Part shown: piece after piece, positions 33,677 to 47,670 of the stretch
Layout: each line of letters starts with the position of its first letter
Position numbering within the stretch: the stretch's first letter is position 1
Position numbers and translations under genes: made by a program
The notes under the pieces: model-generated
Database searches by the model: none
What the model was told of the DNA's origin: nothing
What the model saw: the letters and a program-made list of their open reading frames with translations, nothing else
Assembly: GCA_026182355.1 (NCBI GenBank)
Contig: JAPFBL010000084.1
Span: forward strand, 13,479,001 to 13,543,000
DNA length: 64,000 nt
Direction: 5' to 3'
DNA from: Hermatobates lingyangjiaoensis
Taxonomy: Eukaryota; Arthropoda; Insecta; Hemiptera; Hermatobatidae

Positions 33677-36600
33677 GTGAACATCAGTGGGGGCATATTA
33701 ATTATCGGTCCCGCGAATAGCGATCTCGCTGTAGCTTATCAAGAATATCCTTCTCATTAATACCAAGTTCATCAATGGAAAGGTAAGTTAATATATTTCT
33801 CATGTTACAGGTTTAATAAAAGTATATCAAGTATACATCGTAGTTTTATGTAATTAACTTCCTGTCAAATTTTAAACGATAAATGCTTCTTACGCATTAC
33901 TATCAATATACTATTAAACTTCTCTATTGACATGCAGGTTAATCCATATTATATTCGATTTTTCTATTCTTTGTTGTTTTATATCAATGAAGACTGTTTA
34001 TTATTTCAGTATATAGCCTGGGAGACTGTAGACTACGATATGAGATATATTTTTGGTTTATATATCTCGTATGTATAACTTTTACATATCTGTGAGAAGT
34101 AGAGGTGGGGGGGGGGGGGGTCGATATAAAGACAAATATTCTATGAAGATGGGTGAAAAGTTTGCCAAACCCTGATCTAGACAGTTTTCAGATTCAAATA
34201 AAATTCTGAATTCCGAATTTTCCACTATCCTTATAATCATTTTGATAGATCTACAAAACAAAAAATTATTCAAAAAATAATAACTAACAAATAGCTATAC
34301 AGCAAAGCAAATAGGTAACTTATTTAAATATGTAAGTATAAGTAAATTGGAAACAAGTAAACAAACTTGAGAAGTAAACATATTTTATAATAAAAACATG
34401 GTTTATTGTTCTTGCAATATAAGATAATATTATTGTAATTCTCATTACTGATCAAGATGTCTTCATCACTAAATATTGTTGCTGTATATTCGTTTGCTTC
34501 TTTCAAATTTACTTGTACGAAGCTTCTTTAGAAAGTATCTTCCAAATATCCTTTGATAAGTGAATGTTACATGACTTTACAACGCCCATACATACCACCT
34601 CTCGGAATGTCTGGTGCGTTAAATTACATAATTTGCATTTGTGTTATTGCTTTGTACTATATAGAGTGTCAGTTCAAAATATTTGAAACAATTAGTTAGC
34701 CCAGCAACTGTTAAAATGCTTTCAGTGATTTTGTGTTTGATAGCAATCAACATATTAGGAGAAACTATTAATCGACAAGTAAACGAAATGTCCAGCCTCA
34801 ATGCATTACGTGATCGTAAAATGCATAAATGAGTATTCAAGGACGGACGGAAAAATGTCAAAGATAGACTACAAGTGAGCCAACATTCAGTGATTACAAA
34901 GAATAGGTCATACTGTGGATTTATGAAATGCGGTGTTTCACAACTTTGAAAAAGTTTTTGAAAATTTACATTTATACAAATTTTGATGACATTGGGTTTT
35001 TTGGTTGCTGACAATCTCCAAACAAATTAATGGATTGTGGTCTTGACTTCCTGACCCAAATATCATAAAAGAAGTAAAGTTTATCGTTAAGCCCTCAGCC
35101 ATATTTCGTACGTTTTTGATCATTTTTTGTATTTTCTTCTTTTATCTATGCATTGGAAAAAGAAAATAAATGCACACACCTACAGTATCTAATTTTTTTC
35201 CAACCGTTACAAAGAGAGAGAAGAGAGGGAGGTCAAACAAACCAACAAGTACAGGAGGTATTCTATACAGCAGTCTGAATTCTAGAGCCCATTCCACAAA
35301 TAAGCATTAACTGAGTTCAGTTCTACAATCCACTCATACTGCATACATAACTCAATGGTAACATCCATGACACCTATGGATTCGTCTATAACGTGGTTAT
35401 TAGAGCCATCATGACTTACAGGTGTTCAGGCTGCTACTATTCCACCATTTCTCTAGACTATTCAGAACAAGTGCGCTCGTTTTATAAAGGTTGCATTTTA
35501 AATGCAAGAAATATTCGTATCCAATATAATCTTTAGATATATTATCAAGCTTTACACAGACGTCCGATTGGAACAAAGAAACTTTTCTCTCACCCTAAAA
35601 GGCCAGTAAGAGGAGCTTTAACAGAGCTTAAAAACAATAGTTACAATTTTTTTTCTCCCATTATAATGAACTATTCTAATATACGGCCATAAAACTATTC
35701 ACCATAGATTTGACAAACATTAACTGACTTTATTACCTAACAATGTGAGCAGTATTGCACAAATATTTTCGAGGGGCATTAGCCGTTAGATCAGTAGTTA
35801 TATTTTTTTTTATGCCTTGGACAAATTTAATATAAACTTTATTTTCTAATTGTTTAATATATAAACAACCTTCAAGATATTTTGAATAAGGAAATTAAAA
35901 TAGTTTAATCTTATCAGTTTGAAAATGGAACATAATTTATACAAAAATAAAAAAAAACATTTTATTTGAAAGCGTTACTTCGGCATTGAACAGTTTAACG
36001 TCACAACAAACATAAAACAAATCAAAACCTTAGATGATTCTTTTCAGCTATTTTCTTAAGTTTTATGCAGATGTCTAGCTTTTGCACCAAAAAGGGAACA
36101 CCCTAATAATATAATGTGTATCAAAATAAATCTCATATATTCATGAAACTAAAACCATATCACTGTTTTCATTTACACCCTAAAATTGTACGAGTTTCTG
36201 TACTGATTGATACCGATGTATTGCTACAACTAACTCAGCGAAATAAATCATACTTTATCACAGGTGTTCATTTTTGTATTTCAGACACTTTTAAGTTTTT
36301 TTTTGTTTAACACTTCGTGTCAAGCGATAAAATATATAGCATAGCTCAAAAGGATATTATTCAATTTAATTTAATAGTTTTCCTTCAGTCATTTAATTAT
36401 GTTTAATACTCTTAGTGTTGTGTCAGTAACTGAATATGAAAAATAGACAGTTTTCGTGTGGAGTTTTGTTTTGAAGTCATTTATGTCGCATGTAATTGCA
36501 TCACAAGTTGGCCATCCTGGATGCACTGTTGGAGTCGTTCTAGTTCTTTTTGTCTCATACAGTATTAGGACTGTCTTGATTCATCATAGTGTGAAACAAT

Positions 36601-36999
36601 TAAATGTGCCAACCACGAAGGCTGGAAGGAAATCTCATCCAAAAACCAACGTAACTAGACAATCCATTAACCAGACATTTTTCTTTCATTCAGTTTAGTA
36701 GCCTTACTACAACGGCTACAGAGATAACAACCTCTACTCGGAACTTGTGTTTAAAGTCATTTATGGTATTCTTTTTTTTTGTATGATACGCTGTCTCTCC
36801 ATCTTCTTAATTGGTAATACCATATTCTTTAGATGTTTTTATTTAAACTTGTCTATGAAAATTCGATGGAATCCATGTAAGATTTTATTGTTTTCCTTCC
36901 GTTAAAACTATTCTATTTCTCTTGGCACTTGACTAGACTTGACTTTATAGGGCAGCATCAGACTAAGGAAGCTAAGTCCATTATTTTTTAGGTAACCAG
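33677..36999. other. No gene recognised
   Basis: AT-rich sequence with short frames only. A poly-G run lies at 34107-34120. An 80-codon frame at 36456-36698 has no recognisable motif. Confidence 0.5.
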
Positions 37000-37050
37000 C
37001 AGTGGCGTAGCAACTATTTTTGCCATCCGGGGCGGTTGTAAGATTTACCA
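37000..37050 (+). mobile_element. Possible hAT-like terminal fragment
   Basis: CAGTGGCGTAGCAAC resembles the terminal inverted repeat start common in hAT elements (CAGTGGCGTAGC). No matching opposite end was found within 2 kb. Confidence 0.35.
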
Positions 37051-37286
37051 TCCTCCCGTTGATAATCTTTAACTTTCAAAATTCTAGAAAGTCCTCAAAT
37101 TAATTATTTTCTATGAATTACAATCAAGGAATAATTTTATACTACCGTCATTAGCTACAGATTGTTATCTGATTACAGTACTCGTCTTCGTATACATTTG
37201 TCATAAAAAAAAACCACACATTTTTCAAAACAAAAACGTATAATTTAAATCTCCTACAAATAATCGAGACGAAATAATCTCCTACA

Positions 37287-37584
37287 AGTGAACATGGTTG
37301 CCATCCATAGGTGTCATCCACAGATGGCTTCCATAGATGTCATCCACAGGTGCCAGCCATAGGTGTCATTCACAGGTGCCATCCACAGGCGGCATCCCTA
37401 AATGGCATCCATAGGTGTAATCCACAGGTAGCATCCACAGGTTTCATCCATAGGTGTCTTCCACAGGTGTCAGCCACTGGTGGCATCCATAGGTGTCATC
37501 AACAGGTAGCATCCACAGGTGCCAGCCATAGATGGCATCCACAGGTGTCATCCATAGATGACATCCATAGGTGGCATCCAAAGA
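37287..37584. repeat. 13-bp minisatellite, about 22 copies
   Basis: Units of the form GGTGTCATCCACA with A/G and C/T variation repeat without gaps. Because 13 is not a multiple of 3, a 92-codon open frame across the array has a 13-residue period (H-R-C-H-P-Q type), an arithmetic by-product and not evidence of a gene. The left flank CGAAATAATCTCCTACAAG matches family X, so the array grew inside or beside an X fragment. Confidence 0.95.
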
Positions 37585-40500
37585 AGTGATTCTACTGTGA
37601 TGTGTTAATTTAGTGTCAAATATATAGCTTTATTCCTTTTAACCATCTTTCCCGTCGAATCAATTTTTTATATTTTAAGGATAAAGTTCATATTTCATAA
37701 AAACTTAAAAATTTTGGAATCAATCCTATAGTTTAGGTTTAAGATAAATCTTAAATGTTTCTGTTAGCTGTAGAGTCCTTTGTGTGGGAATAAGCCCTAT
37801 TGTTTTTTAGCAGTATTGCAAATTTTGCATATTTAGTGCGTTACGTAAAATAAAAATTTCATTATTTTTTGATAATCATAAGGAGTACCATATAAAACTA
37901 AATTCCACTTGTTAGATTTGGTTACTCGTCTACATATGATTACAGAGTTCGATGTAAGTAATTTATTAGCACTAAACTTCTTAAAATTAGATTAATAATT
38001 AGTGACCAGTTCTCAGTTGAAATAATTTATATTTTAAATAAGATACAAAGAAGTACATAACCACTCACACCATTTAAAATAAAATTTCCCTCAAATGATA
38101 ACCAAAACAAATTCACAGTATGTTACTACTGTGTATGTTACATTTTGTAGTACCAGAATGTAGTTTAGACATTAATAAAATCAACTAATTAACTTTATTG
38201 TTCATTATTTGTGATAATTGGTGTAATTACTTGTAACATTGAGTGCAAATCACTCCAGATTATTTAGTTTTTACAGTTATAAGACTGGAGATATCTATGT
38301 CATGTTAACTGGATATTAATAGCGAGAGTTTACAATTTCTACAGAAGTATGCTGGATTTCCAGATGATATTATTAAAGCGGGTGGTGACCTGATGAAAAT
38401 TTGTATAATTTAGATTTTTACAACATTTGAAATTCATTGTCCAAAGTCTGTTAGTCAGTTTACTTATAGCAAAGTTGAGTTGAAACCATTTCATATCTTT
38501 TATAGCGTATTGTATTTATTAAATGACTATTTATTATTAAATATGGTAGTTATTGATAAAAATGTTCACTTCAGTTACAATAATCATACCCTTCATTAGA
38601 GTATCAAGTTATTGTCAAATGTTCTGTGCATAGCCCTTTATCATTTTGACTGTTAGACCGTAATCAGCAATACGGATACAAGTAGCCTCAACGAATCTTG
38701 TAAGATTGGATCTGTTATAAAAAATTTTAGTTATTTTATCGCTTTAGAACATAACGTTACAAAAAAGCATGTAATGGAGCAATAACGTTTATAGCAACAC
38801 TATTCATCTCTGGGTTTTTGGTTACAATTGTGTGGCTATCAATTAGAAATTATTACAGCCAGTTAATCGGATTACATGACTCGCGCATTCATTGAATAGG
38901 GAGAATACTCAAATTATGAACAGAAAAGAGTTTTTCACGGTTCTCTGGAAGCAAAATGTTTACATTATAAATTTTCTTTAATAACATAATGCGTACTATT
39001 GTGCGCTTGTTACAATAAAAGTACCTATGAAGAGAATAATAAATATTTAATCTATCCTTAGATGATAATTTTAGAAACCCAGAGCATTCATCATTCTCAA
39101 ACTTTATTTATAGACTTTCCTTGGTTGAATATTAGAAATTTTGAAAACTGGACATTTATTTAAAATATTTTACTAATAACATTTTTAAATATCGCTTAAG
39201 AAATAGTGTCAAAGGGACACCATTATTGTACTTTTTTTTTATTTTAAAACCAATATTTTTTCTTTTTTTTTATAATTATATCACTTTAGTAACAGGCAAT
39301 TTACCTTCAAGAAAAATGACATGGACTTCTTCATGTAATAACTTACATTTATTGCAGTTTATATGAAGAAGAGGTTGCTATTTACCTATTAATTATATTT
39401 CCTACAGGAGTGATTCTATTGTGTTCAGCTGGTCCTTCATCTAAACTTATGAAAATTTTCAGAACTATCTAAATTTAACATCGACCACCTTATTAATTTT
39501 ATAATTTTGAGTAAAAAAGAGTTTGTTTTCGGATCATAACGACTAATAACAAATAATTATCTCTTAACATATCAAGCCAAAGTTCACAACCAACATTAAT
39601 TTTCCTCCAATTACCAGTGAACAGAACTTCTTTTTTGAAAATGATTCTACCGACAAAATTAATAACTTCTAGACCACCATCTTCCCTCACTTTATACATT
39701 GTAAACTTCAATATTTTTCTTCACTCTTGACTGAATTTTATATGGAATCAAGCAGTAAGTTATTTGGAGGAATTACAGTTCAGCTGTAAGTTGAGAATGT
39801 TGAATCCAAAAAGGATCATCAGATTAATTTAACTGTCTACTCCACTTTATTAAACTCCAATGGAAAATGAAAAGGAAACGATTTACAATGCCTAACATGT
39901 AATACGTAACTTTTCACTTAGGTGAGTATCAGAGTTTTTTTGTTTTTTTTTTTTCAGTTAATACTCAATACTTGATCTGTATATCAAGCCTTGATCATTC
40001 GATAACCTTGAATACCCAGTTTTCAGCATTTTAATAATTTTTTAAATCAGAGTTGATTGTTTCATGAATTTGAAAGTAATACTGAAGCCTTCAAGAGAAA
40101 AAGGTAAATTCGTTGGGCTAATAACAGAACTTTAAAGTTGTTCAAAACTAATGTAATTTTGTTCTTAGATCTTATAATCGTTCTATGTGTAATCGTCAGC
40201 CATGAGTCCTATACACATAAGAAATCCGGAAACTGTAAGACAGCACCTGCCAATCATAGATGATAGCCCAAAAAGAACAAGAAATTGTTTCAGATAGTGA
40301 TATGGACAGTGTAATCTCCATCTCAGTTATGATGTACCTATAGTGGTTCAGTTACAGATGTTTCTTTTTGATAATAACTTTCTTTCGAACAAACTGTTTG
40401 TTTCCCATCTCTTACATTAACAGCTCACAAGCAGCCTTAATTTTCTAGCCAGCCAAACATAACAAGACGTGGTAAGATTTATCATTTTAATTTAGGTTCT

Positions 40501-40589
40501 GATCCTGTTCGCAGGTTTATTTATTCTTGTCCATTCTAAATATCTAACTTCCCGATGCTCTCCGCACCCAGTCCCGCAATCTTAAAGTA
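37585..40589. other. No gene recognised
   Basis: AT-rich DNA. 37640-37870 has weak similarity in phrasing (CCCTATTGTTTTTTAGCAGTATTG) to 48300-48540 and 63540-63740, a low-copy dispersed repeat of unknown type. Confidence 0.45.
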
Positions 40590-41030
40590 CACTACTAATG
40601 AAATAATCTCCTCTCAACTTCATTAATAAATCCTTCATTCTCGTTCACTTCCCTCCAGTTGGTAATGTGCCATGTTATTCTAATGCTGAAGCCTGGTAAG
40701 TATTCGCCTATATCCTCAAATTAGACCATTTGCCTTCTTCTTACTTTATTAACCATTTATGAACAATTACATTTTCACAGTGCTTTAAAATCTTAACTGT
40801 CATATTGAAATCGTAAATTACAATAGGGTGCTTTAATTTGTTAATATTTCCAATTTCATTTTATTTTCGGCAATACAGTGTAACTGTCCTACCTCAATCA
40901 CGTTTTTATCGTTTTATAAATGATTTTAAGGGTTTTAGTCATCTTTTGTTCTCTTCACCTCAGGGAGATGGTATTCTAGTTGATCAGTTTCAGTTGACAA
41001 GGTATGGCCACTATAAAGCATTTCCTTGAC
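40590..41030 (+). pseudogene. Second Jockey-type RT relic
   Basis: 40690-40745 reads LKPGKYSPISSN-stop-TICLLLTLL, matching the Jockey motif IPKPGKxP..P..YRPISLL. Just before it, FPPVGNVPCYSN resembles the preceding P..WK.A.V segment in a shifted frame. Frame 40838-41029 then gives SVTVLPQSRFYRFINDFK, comparable to the post-motif STVQQL.R..D. helix. Several stops; the remainder of the RT is gone. Confidence 0.45.
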
Positions 41031-41823
41031 TCTATTAGTAGAGTTCTTGTTACCATGCAAGTAACCCTTGATTTGGATTGGAAAGGGCGGTAAATTGAGA
41101 AGAGCTCCATGAGGTAAATAAAACCTGTATAATACACTACTTCTTCGGATTATAAGACGATTACGTTTTATTTATTGTTTTAAAAACAAAACCTTCTGTA
41201 AATAATAATGCACTTGCAGTTATAAATTATCCATTGCTTTAATCAACGGATACCTCAGTGGAATTATGATAATATTTTTCATAAAAAATGTAAGATCTTT
41301 TTGGCGATTCGTAGTTAGTATGACTCTAACGCGTTTATTATGAAATACAATACCGGTATTCGAGGGGCACTAATAGATCTATGAGTGACTTATGAAAGGA
41401 GCAATATTTCATTTTCAGGTAACATAAAGGAGCTAAAAACACGATTTAGAAATTCAAACTCGATGACACCCTAAGTGTTTATTCTCAAATAAACCCAAAG
41501 ATAAGCACCTCTGTAACACAGGACAAGCACAAAAGAAGAGTGACCACCATTCCATTCTACCTTAGAACAATTGACTTGATTTTATAAGCTGTTGGTTTCG
41601 TTAAGCTAAAATAGATGACACCATTTAACGAGATAAATGTTACAACAGTTTATTCCCATGTGCTCTTATAATTATTTCTTATCATTTCCAGACAGAATGT
41701 ACGCTTTCGATAAGAGCATGTGTTACGAACCAGATAGGCTAGTGTGCTCTTGCTTTCTTATCTCAACTGGTTAACAAGCTAAATAGATAGACTATTGTTT
41801 CTGATCTATATTAATATATTTTA
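41031..41823. other. No feature recognised
   Basis: Host-like AT-rich DNA up to the insertion site of the composite Helitron. Confidence 0.5.
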
Positions 41824-43930
41824 CTAGCAAACGTACCCGTCTTTGACGGAATCAAAAATTCTATTATACTTGGTATTCCAAAATATCAATTATAGTATTA
41901 TACTAATACTACAATTAGAAGTTATAGAATAGTAGAAAATACCATTATTAGTACAGTGCTAAACAAATGCCTCTGTATACAAAGATTAGATTTTAAGTTA
42001 GACATACACAAATCTACAATCAATGTTTCAGCTTTATATGTCTTATGGTGGCAATACTTTGTGGACAAACCGACAGACAGAAATTATTCTAAGGGTACAT
42101 GTGGCTACTCTGAAGTATGAAACGTAAAGAAAACTTGAAATGAGTTAGTTTTAATTAACGTGCTCCCAGTCAAAAGCTAGCACGCAAGCCACTGGGCTAC
42201 TCTGGTTCCATACCTTACTTTATTACCAGTGTTTATATTACGCAAATATTAAATTAAAAAAAAATATTTTTGTTGTATTTATTTATAATTCATTTGCACT
42301 ACTGTCATCGGCGAGCAAGCAAGCTACTGGCTACCCTGGCTAGATCCCTTTACTTTATTACCATTTTTTATATTATCCACATTTTAAATTAAAAAAAATA
42401 TTTGTTTGTTACATTTATTTATAATACATTTGCACTACTGTCATCGGCGATCACGCAAGCCACTGGGCTACTCTGGTCCCATACCTTACATTATTACCAG
42501 TGTATTTATTAAGCAAATATTAAATTAAAAAAAAAGTTTATAGTTATATATAATACATAGCAAACGTACCCGTCTTTGACGGAATCAGAAGTTCCGTCAT
42601 TTTTGGTATTCCAAAATGTCATTAGAAATTATAGAACAGTAGAAAATACCATTATTACTACAGTGTTAAACAAATGCCTCCAGCTTATACACTACATTAG
42701 CTGTCTGCCCTTCAGGTTCATGGTAGAAGAAAGAGTTGAAACCTCTGACCGTTGAGCATGTAAACTACATTTGACCATGTGAGAAAAACTTGGTTTCGCT
42801 ACCTTGTATTCCTGCGTTAGATGAAGTTTCCCTTTGCGACTTAGTTAAGGTCATTGCGAAATAGACTCTGGCCGGACTTTGCAGTCATTTCAACGTAAAC
42901 AGACAGTGGCTCGGAATCAATGGTATGTGTGGTATACACACAGACTCCCCAATACCACATCCAGTCATTATGTCCGCCTCTATGGCTAATTTATCTGTGT
43001 AGAACACGAACTCAGAGTCGTGTCCCATTGCACAGTTTTGGGGCACTCATGTTTCGTAACATGAAATTTGTTACTGCTACTAAATTGCAGCATGATTGGT
43101 GCTCCTACTTTAAGTTTTTACTCATGAGCAGGCAGTCCAGGAGAAATAAATTCAGAGTCAAGAAATTCAATTAGATAATGAACTGCTTCTTCATCACTAA
43201 TCCAATCTCTTTACTGACTTGTAAGGTCTTTCCTCGGTATGATATAGCGTAAGAACTTGTTTGTTGATTTTTCCTGCCTGTTCGTATTAAGAGTTGAGAA
43301 TTGCTCGTTTACAAAACTATTTATTCGTAATAGATAGTACATCCTCAACTCTGGGAAACACTTTTTCAAATATGTCAAATACGCAATATATTCATATGCT
43401 CCAATGAAATTAAAATCAACTACCAATACCTACTTGCTTCACCTGTGTATTTTCAAAACAAACTTGTCTGTGAAGTTAGGAAAATACGCTTAAAGCCCTA
43501 TAACTTCGTTTCTGTACTTAATTATGAATCTATTTAGAGCCCTTATTTTAAGTTAGGCATACACAAATCCAATGTCAAAGTTTCAGCTCGCCATGTCTTA
43601 TGGTGGCTGAGTTTACTTGTGATAAACATTTTTGCTTTAAACGTCCATAACTTCACTTCTACGTTGAATTTCCAAATAATTCAGAGCCTATATTTTAAGT
43701 TAGACCTACACAAATCAACTGTAAAAGTTTCAGCTTTATATGTCTTATGGTAGCTGAGTTTACTCGTGACAAAGTTTTGCGGACAAACAGACAAACCGAC
43801 AAACCGACAAAGCGACAGAAATTTTTCTAAGGGTGGATTCGGTTTCTCCAATGTATGAAACGTAAAGAAAACCTGAATTGAGTCAGTTCTAAGCAATGTA
43901 CAGACAAAATCATTATTTTATTTATATAGA
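41824..43930 (-). mobile_element. Composite non-autonomous Helitron, copy C
   Basis: On the minus strand the 5' end is A|TCTATATAAATAAAATAATG at 43930. The terminal CTAG ends at 41824, followed by T. An internal, slightly decayed first terminator (CTATG in place of CTAG) lies near 42552-42555. Between the two terminators are three modules of about 130 bp (near 42490, 42360 and 42230, each with CAGTGGCTTGCGTG or GTAGCTTGCTTGC). The second unit lacks roughly 840 bp present in copy AB, so ...ATCTAATC is joined directly to TTTGTATACAGAGGC. Confidence 0.85.
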
Positions 43931-45299
43931 TAACTTCAGAAATGCCCTTTTCATTTTATGAGATTAGTGCTTTCATTTAATGGACAAACAACTGAAAATT
44001 AATCTATGTTATTAATATATTCATCAATTTATATTCTTAGTTGATTTATTTATTAATGGGCATTGCTTTGTTAGCCAACGGAGGTGGTTTCGGTTTAATA
44101 TGAATAGGTTTTTGCATTCTCCATATAATTATGCTTCGTTAGGAATTCGGAATACAGTCAATGTTTGACTAATGCTAACTGAAATCAATCCAATTTACAC
44201 CCTGTTCTTTATATGAAATCAAGTGAATTTTATTTTCTGTCCTTCATTTTTCTTTATTTTTATTCTTATTCCTCCTATCTTTCTCTTTGAATCTTTACTT
44301 TATTCTTCTTGACAACTCGGGTCCTGATTTTATGTCCAGGAATAAGCTGAGAATCACCAAAGCCTTATCGCATGTTATGTGGAATGAGATATTACATCTG
44401 TTTCGTTCTTTTTTTCATGCCAGTTAAAAATCTTTACGTAAAACTTTAATTGCGTAAGGGAATAACGAAAGTATGAGGGAAAAATCATCATTCAGAAAAT
44501 ATTATAGACAGACAATCGTATTTTATAAGTTTACGAAAAATGGGCCATTAATTGTACAGGTGTATCCAAAAGACCAAGAAAAACATTTTTGTCGAATAAA
44601 AAATTCTTGAGTAGTTCAAACTAAACGTTGAATTAAGTTGTCTTAGCACAGCTGCACCTGTAACTGAGGGATGAGATATAAACAAATGAGTGATCTACAA
44701 ACAGTCAACAGTTTTCATCGTGCTCTACGAGAGATACTCTTTATTGCCAATAAAGTGACTATTTCTTTAGAAAACTAGATGAGGACCAGTTTTCAAGTCT
44801 GTCTACCCTTCTTTGCGTTCGAAACCATAGCCGCCAAGTGGCAAACAACAAACTACAAGACCATGAATAATATGAATGGTATTCGGGATATTACCCGAAT
44901 ATAAGATTCTAGTAATTTATTTAAAGAGGCAGTGACTCAGTTAGGTAAATATTCTGCATTAGTCGGATAAATAAAAATTCATCCATTGTCCAGCGGCACG
45001 GCACGTATGTGAGAAGAGTGACTGTTCAAGAAATCTGGGATGAATGGAATATGGAGTGGTGAAGTTGTACACCTTTGATGAATCCACCCCCGGCTGGAAC
45101 CTACTGAAGCTAGCGTTAAGTTAACTAAACGAATGGGGATAGTTTCGAACAGTTTGAATATCAAGTACACCCGATTAAGCAACATATTTTTCTTAACAAA
45201 TACCAGTCGCTTTCATTGCCCTAGATATAGAGCAGTACTGGCTGTGTCAGATTTGCTCCAGTACTGTCCCCTAATATGAATCGTATTAGCTTCGAGTAA
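43931..45299. other. No feature recognised
   Basis: AT-rich sequence with short chance frames only. Confidence 0.5.
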
Positions 45300-45504
45300 T
45301 GTTGAAGTGTGAAGAATGGACTCTTTCCTATTATGTTGTTGACAAATATCCAGTGTTTTACTATTCTAGTCTAATAGTTTATATCTATTATTTTCAAAAG
45401 TTTCAAGCTTCCAGCTATAAAAGTTTTAAATTATACTGAAAAGCCGCTTTTAATTTGATTTGGGTATGCAAACTGGCTAATTGCCGATATATTTTGTCTC
45501 AATG

Positions 45505-45564
<60 letters not shown>

Positions 45565-46265
45565 TAAATAATATAAATAAATAATAAATAAATTAATAAA
45601 TAAATAAATAATATTTAAAAAAGTATAAATAAATAAATAACATTATAGATAAATAATAATATAATAATTTATAATATAAAATAATAAAATTCGCAGTATA
45701 ATAATTTTATAAATGACCAAAATTGTAAAACATAATTCAAAATTGAAAACATTCTTTGAAAAATAATAAATGAAATTATCTTACACCTTAAATAAAAAAA
45801 TATCTTAAGATGATATTTTTTTATTACATGTTTTTGACATTTTTCAAACAAAATAGGAATATTTTCAAATTTTAAGTGGGAAAATTTGTCTTAAAGCTTC
45901 AATGTAGAAGGAGGTCAGATAAACTATGTATAGATCCAATGGCCATTGGAACAAAAGCCATGTTCTCCTGTAAGAGATTATTTCGTATCACGAAATCTAT
46001 ACTTTTGCTTTTCAAAAATGTTATTAACACTATAGTTATACTAAGTATGTTATATGCATCAGTGATGTGATAAACAAATATAAGCGTATATATTGATAAG
46101 TGGATCAATCACTATCTGTACTCCCTCCAGGATGAAAGACTAATAAACAACTTCCATTTAGACATCTATATTATATCTAAATGGAACATTATATATTATA
46201 TACCCAAGAACTATGATATTAAGTTTACTTATAGTGAAGTTGAGTTTAGGCCACTCCAGATTTTT
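45300..46265 (-). repeat. Dispersed repeat family X, copy 4, with an (ATA)n expansion
   Basis: Reading the minus strand from 46265: CTGGAGTGGCC, CTTCACTATAAGTAAACTTA, CTTGGGTATATAATATATAA (the empty Helitron target), GTGATTGATCCACTTATCAA, then the remaining X landmarks. A TAA/ATA microsatellite at 45506-45562, grading into AT-rich repeats to about 45700, interrupts it. Confidence 0.75.
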
Positions 46266-46295
46266 ATCCGTGTAATAATAAAAAAAAAATATTTA

Positions 46296-46930
46296 AATCA
46301 TCCACTCAAAATGTGGTTATTTTTGGGCACAAATATGTTACAATACGGCAATCGGTGTGCTTTCTATTGTATCCACGAGGTTTTGGAATTATCATAACCA
46401 AAATTATCGGTCATAATTCAAAAATTTTACATTTTATAAAAATAATTCTTTATCCAGTGGTGTAAAAATGAGAGTTTTTTTTTCCAGCTATAGCTTCTGT
46501 CAGTTCTATAATAACTAAATATTGAAATATTTTTAATAGGTGGAAAGATATTGGTATTGTACTAAAATCTAAAAGTTAAATTTATAATTTGATTCTGAAA
46601 GCCAGTGGACACGATACAGGTCACCCCGTTTGATGGATCATAATGAAATTATAGCTAGCACCTTTGACTGGATGAGCTGAACACTTTTTATTTATAATTA
46701 CATTGGTCTTTTGAAAATGAAAATGCGTCTATGTGGGATAAAATTTTGTTGAAATTTTATGATTATTATGAAAGTGATAACAGAATTATCTGAAAAGAAG
46801 TTCAGATTTTTTCAATATAAAAAATGTAAATGTAAAAAAAATGTAAAATTTAAAAATTTTGACATATGATTGATTTTGTAACTATGTAGACTACAATACA
46901 GGTCATACCGTTAGACCAAGGTTCCTCAAA
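46296..46930. repeat. Dispersed sequence related to 23.2-23.85 kb
   Basis: Shares the phrases TTTGATGGATCATAATGAAA and CAGTGGACACGATACAGGTC in variant form with 23300-23690. No coding potential. Confidence 0.35.
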
Positions 46931-47616
46931 CTTGACAACCTGCCTGAAAATCTATTTAACGCCTCTTGACTTCTAGACAGACTCCTATTACTCCCTTCAC
47001 CATAGCCATATAGGAGCTTTTTTTTTCAAAGTGAAAACGACAATATTATTCGCGAAATATATGTTCAAAAAACATTGATATAGTATACAAGCTCGACTTC
47101 GTCAGTTTATAAACATTCGATATTTGATCTTCACTATTACCCTTAATTTACAAGTACAACTTTTTTTAAAAAAAAAATGAAAATAACAATATTAAAACAA
47201 ATTGTTTGCTATTAGTAGAATATATTTTTTTAATAACCCATTTTATTTGATTTCACAGTTACTTTCTATAAACCCACAAAACATTTTTTTTTAAATTGAA
47301 AACAACACCATTAAACGCAAAATATGTTTTTTCAATAATAATTATAATAATAATTAATTTAATGAACCACTTTATTTAATTATCCCAATACACCTAATAC
47401 GAGTACATTTTTTCCTTTTTAAAATTGAAAATGAGTAACATCAAGCACAAAATATGTTTTCAAAATAATAACTAATTTAGTAAACCATATTTAGTTTTCA
47501 CAATTACCCCTAATGCACACAATATGAGCATTATTTTTTCTTTTTCAAGTTGAAAATTACAATTACTACTCGTGAGCTAATGTGGCTGTATATAGGATTT
47601 TTTTTTAAAAAAATGT

Positions 47617-47670
47617 CGTTAAACGGGGATCGAACCCCATAAATCCTATCCCACTTAGCTACTGGCTCTA
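47617..47670 (-). repeat. tRNA-derived pseudogene or SINE-head fragment
   Basis: On the minus strand TAGCTAAGTGG resembles a tRNA A box (D arm) and GGGGTTCGATCCCC forms a perfect T arm with a B box GGTTCGATCCC. They are separated by only about 14 nt, so the anticodon arm and part of the body are missing and it cannot be a functional tRNA. A T run follows the T arm. Likely a truncated tRNA copy or the head of a tRNA-derived SINE. Confidence 0.5.

Noticed and set aside
36456..36698. 80-codon plus-strand frame
   Set aside because: No recognised domain; frames of this length are expected by chance at this frequency in the window.
37287..37584. CRISPR-like array
   Set aside because: Units are 13 bp head-to-tail with no spacers, in a eukaryotic genome; it is a minisatellite.
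47617..47670. Functional tRNA gene
   Set aside because: No anticodon arm and no acceptor stem pairing; too short.
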